Assembly: GCF_014852585.1 (NCBI RefSeq)
Contig: NZ_JACVBX010000006.1
Location: 248,001 to 312,000, forward strand
Length of the DNA stretch: 64,000 nucleotides
DNA from: Pseudomonas sp. PDM18
GTDB lineage: Bacteria > Pseudomonadota > Gammaproteobacteria > Pseudomonadales > Pseudomonadaceae
Direction of reading: 5' to 3'
In this document: positions 62,454 through 64,000 of the stretch, piece after piece
How the letters are laid out: each line of letters begins with the position of its first letter
Numbering within the stretch: position 1 is the first letter of the stretch
The notes under the pieces: model-generated
What the model was told of the DNA's origin: nothing
The model's input: the letters and a program-made list of their open reading frames with translations, nothing else
Database searches by the model: none
Made by a program: the position numbers and the translations under genes

Positions 62454-63533
62454 TCAGAACCGCAGGAACCCCTCATCCGCCAGCTTCTTCGGCGTGCCGG
62501 CCACGTACTCCAGCGCGCAGCCAGTGGTATCCAGGCCGATGCTCAGCAAGGTTTCCCAGCGTTCGGTGTCCGGTTCGGACATGTCCGGGTGGAAGCACAC
62601 CACCGCCTGGTCGCCGTCTGCGCCGCAGAAGGCATCGGCGCACTCGCGCAGGGCCTTGCCAGTCATGCCGGCAGTGCCGGCCTTGAGGTGCTCCAGGCGC
62701 GCGTAGGTGGTGGACACGTCGGCCGTGCGCTCACCCCAGCTCAGTTCGCCGTCGAGGAAGTGGTTGGTGTGCAGCAGCCAGCCATCCTCGCGCGGCACCA
62801 CCACGGCGGTGTGCGCCGGGCTCATCTCGATGCTGGCGGCACGGGCACGCACGTCATTGCGGGTGAAGACGGTCAGCACGGTGGACGCACTGACCCGCGC
62901 CGAGCGCGCCATGTCGATGGCTTCGGTAACGCTGGTGGCTTCTTCCAGCACGCGGCGGGCGATGGCATGCACCGGCACGCCGGCGCTGCCGTCGTCACTG
63001 GCGTGGTGCAGGATGTTGAAGTGCACGCCAAGCCCTGCGCTGTTCACGCCGATCTTGCCGAGCATGCCGAACTCGGTGAACAGCTTGGCGGTCAGGCCGG
63101 TGCTGCCGGTGAAGCCCAGCAGCAGGCCGTGGGGCACCAGGCTGTCGTGCCAGTCCCAGGTCTGCAGGCTGCGCGGAGCGGCCGCACCCGCCGGAGCGTA
63201 GACGGAGGTGGAGCATTCGCCTTCCACCGGTTGCTCGGGCATGACCGCGAGAACTTCGGTGCGCGCGTTCAGCGCCGCCAGCTGCCACAGCGGCAGGCCG
63301 ACGCCCAGGGCCAGGCCTTCGACTTCCTTCGCCAGGGCCGGACACCAGTCGGCCAGCGCCGCGAGGCTGGCTTCGCCGATGGCGCGCGCCTTGTCGCTCT
63401 CCACGCCGACGCGCGGGAAGAAGTCTAGGTACAGCGCCACGGTCTGGCGGATCTGCTCGGCGAAGGTTTCGCCGATCTGCCGGCCACGCTGCAGCGGGTC
63501 GCGGATGTCGGTGGTGAAGGTGTGAAGAATCAC
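62454..63533 (-). CDS. C45/AAT-type Ntn hydrolase (acyl-CoA:6-APA acyltransferase-like)
   Basis: A 359-residue protein of the C45 autoproteolytic peptidase family (PF03417-like), including penicillin acyltransferase and related amide hydrolases. N-terminal region IRDPLQRGRQIGETFAEQIR, then Cys107 in EGECSTSVYAP, the predicted nucleophile released by self-cleavage after residue 106. Typical family segments are LQTWDWHDSL, TEFGMLGKIGVNSAGLGVHF and HTNHFL. Bacterial homologues cleave acyl amides or peptidic substrates; no penicillin role is implied. Next to an amidohydrolase on the same strand, suggesting stepwise amide catabolism. Confidence 0.87.
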   Translation of the reverse strand: MILHTFTTDIRDPLQRGRQIGETFAEQIRQTVALYLDFFPRVGVESDKARAIGEASLAALADWCPALAKEVEGLALGVGLPLWQLAALNARTEVLAVMPEQPVEGECSTSVYAPAGAAAPRSLQTWDWHDSLVPHGLLLGFTGSTGLTAKLFTEFGMLGKIGVNSAGLGVHFNILHHASDDGSAGVPVHAIARRVLEEATSVTEAIDMARSARVSASTVLTVFTRNDVRARAASIEMSPAHTAVVVPREDGWLLHTNHFLDGELSWGERTADVSTTYARLEHLKAGTAGMTGKALRECADAFCGADGDQAVVCFHPDMSEPDTERWETLLSIGLDTTGCALEYVAGTPKKLADEGFLRF

Positions 63534-63593
63534 GGCAAGGCTCCTGCAATTGCTTTTTGAACGAGGCCGGAGCGCCGGAGCGCTCCGGGTGAA

Positions 63594-64000
63594 TCAGAGT
63601 TTATCGCTTGGTCGACTATAGACTTCGCGGCCGGCGAACCAGGTCTTGAGAACCCGGGTATCACGCAGTGCTTCGGGCTTGACCGTGAACACGTCGCGGT
63701 CGAGCAGGATCAGGTCGGCCTGCTTGCCCGGCTTGAGCGAACCGATGCTCTGTTCCAGGCGCAGGGTGCGCGCGGCATTGAGGGTGTAGGCCTGGAACAT
63801 GGTCTGCCGATCGATGTCCTCCGCGGCGTTGAGCACGCCCTTAGGGCCGACGCGCTGGATCGCCTGGTAGATGGCCTTCCACGGATCGGGCGTGGTGATT
63901 GGCCAGTCGCTGGCGCCGGAAAGGGTCGCGCCGTTCTTCAGCAGCGAGCGCGCCGGGTACATGTGCAGGAAGGCCATGGCACTGACGTAGGGCTTGACCA
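63594..64000 (-). CDS. Amidohydrolase family 3 protein (YtcJ-like), 3' end only
   Basis: The C-terminal 135 codons of a metal-dependent amidohydrolase; the frame is open to the window edge, so the start lies beyond it. Landmarks: SGASDWPITTPDPWKAIYQA with the family Asp in SDWP, then AYTLNAARTLRLEQSIGSLK and PGKQADLILLDRDVFTV, the classical amidohydrolase C-terminal beta-sandwich sequence. YtcJ-type enzymes hydrolyse amides or carbamates. It lies 60 bp upstream of the C45 hydrolase gene and is probably in the same operon. Confidence 0.85.
   Translation of the reverse strand, partial: VKPYVSAMAFLHMYPARSLLKNGATLSGASDWPITTPDPWKAIYQAIQRVGPKGVLNAAEDIDRQTMFQAYTLNAARTLRLEQSIGSLKPGKQADLILLDRDVFTVKPEALRDTRVLKTWFAGREVYSRPSDKL

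Overview
The window is GC-rich, densely coding chromosomal DNA from a gammaproteobacterium, most likely a Pseudomonas of the P. aeruginosa / nitroreducens / citronellolis type. Reasons: very high third-position GC, many LysR and AraC regulators, three DUF1302/DUF1329 outer-membrane pairs, a PL7 alginate lyase of the small Pseudomonas type, polyamine-type ABC transport, and a Pseudomonas-style REP doublet. No rRNA, tRNA, CRISPR array or intact insertion sequence was seen.

Left part (1-23,000). A cache-GGDEF diguanylate cyclase converges on an operon of two DUF202 membrane proteins and a LysR regulator. Next is the first DUF1329/DUF1302 pair, divergent from a LysR regulator, beside an operon for acyl-CoA ligase, acyl-CoA dehydrogenase and an MFS permease; this looks like uptake and CoA activation of a hydrophobic acid. 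Small membrane and hypothetical genes, a two-PAS hybrid histidine kinase and a second DUF1329/DUF1302 pair follow. Then come a CapA-like protein with a strong terminator, an orphan RstA-like response regulator, a REP doublet, a cytoplasmic PL7 alginate lyase and a GNAT acetyltransferase.

Central part (23,000-34,200). A nine-gene minus-strand operon runs from a good sigma-70-like promoter near 31,700: PotF-like binding protein, two permeases, ATPase, GT1 glycosyltransferase, two DUF861-type cupins, an AmgK-like small-molecule kinase and an aldehyde dehydrogenase. A GntR-type regulator and a second, paralogous GT1 glycosyltransferase diverge from it. I know of no pathway that combines these genes and regard it as the best candidate for an undescribed system here.

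34,200-47,500: two tandem DUF1254/DUF1214 secreted proteins, the third DUF1329/DUF1302 pair with an AraC regulator, a divergent LysR and a second AraC, a CDF-like transporter with unusual metal-site residues, a small membrane protein, and a TetR / 14-TM MFS drug-efflux pair.

47,500-64,000: a ProQ/FinO RNA chaperone, an MscS-type channel, and a complete bufferin (metal-stress RiPP) locus: ECF sigma and NrsF anti-sigma facing bufA-bufB-bufC-doxX. Two perfect GTAACC-N16-CGAA promoters lie between them. Then a large autotransporter broken by an in-frame amber codon and a frameshift, a gene-poor lower-GC stretch, a D-2-hydroxyacid dehydrogenase, an EamA exporter, an MHS-family MFS permease, a C45-type Ntn hydrolase and the 3' end of an amidohydrolase cut by the window edge.
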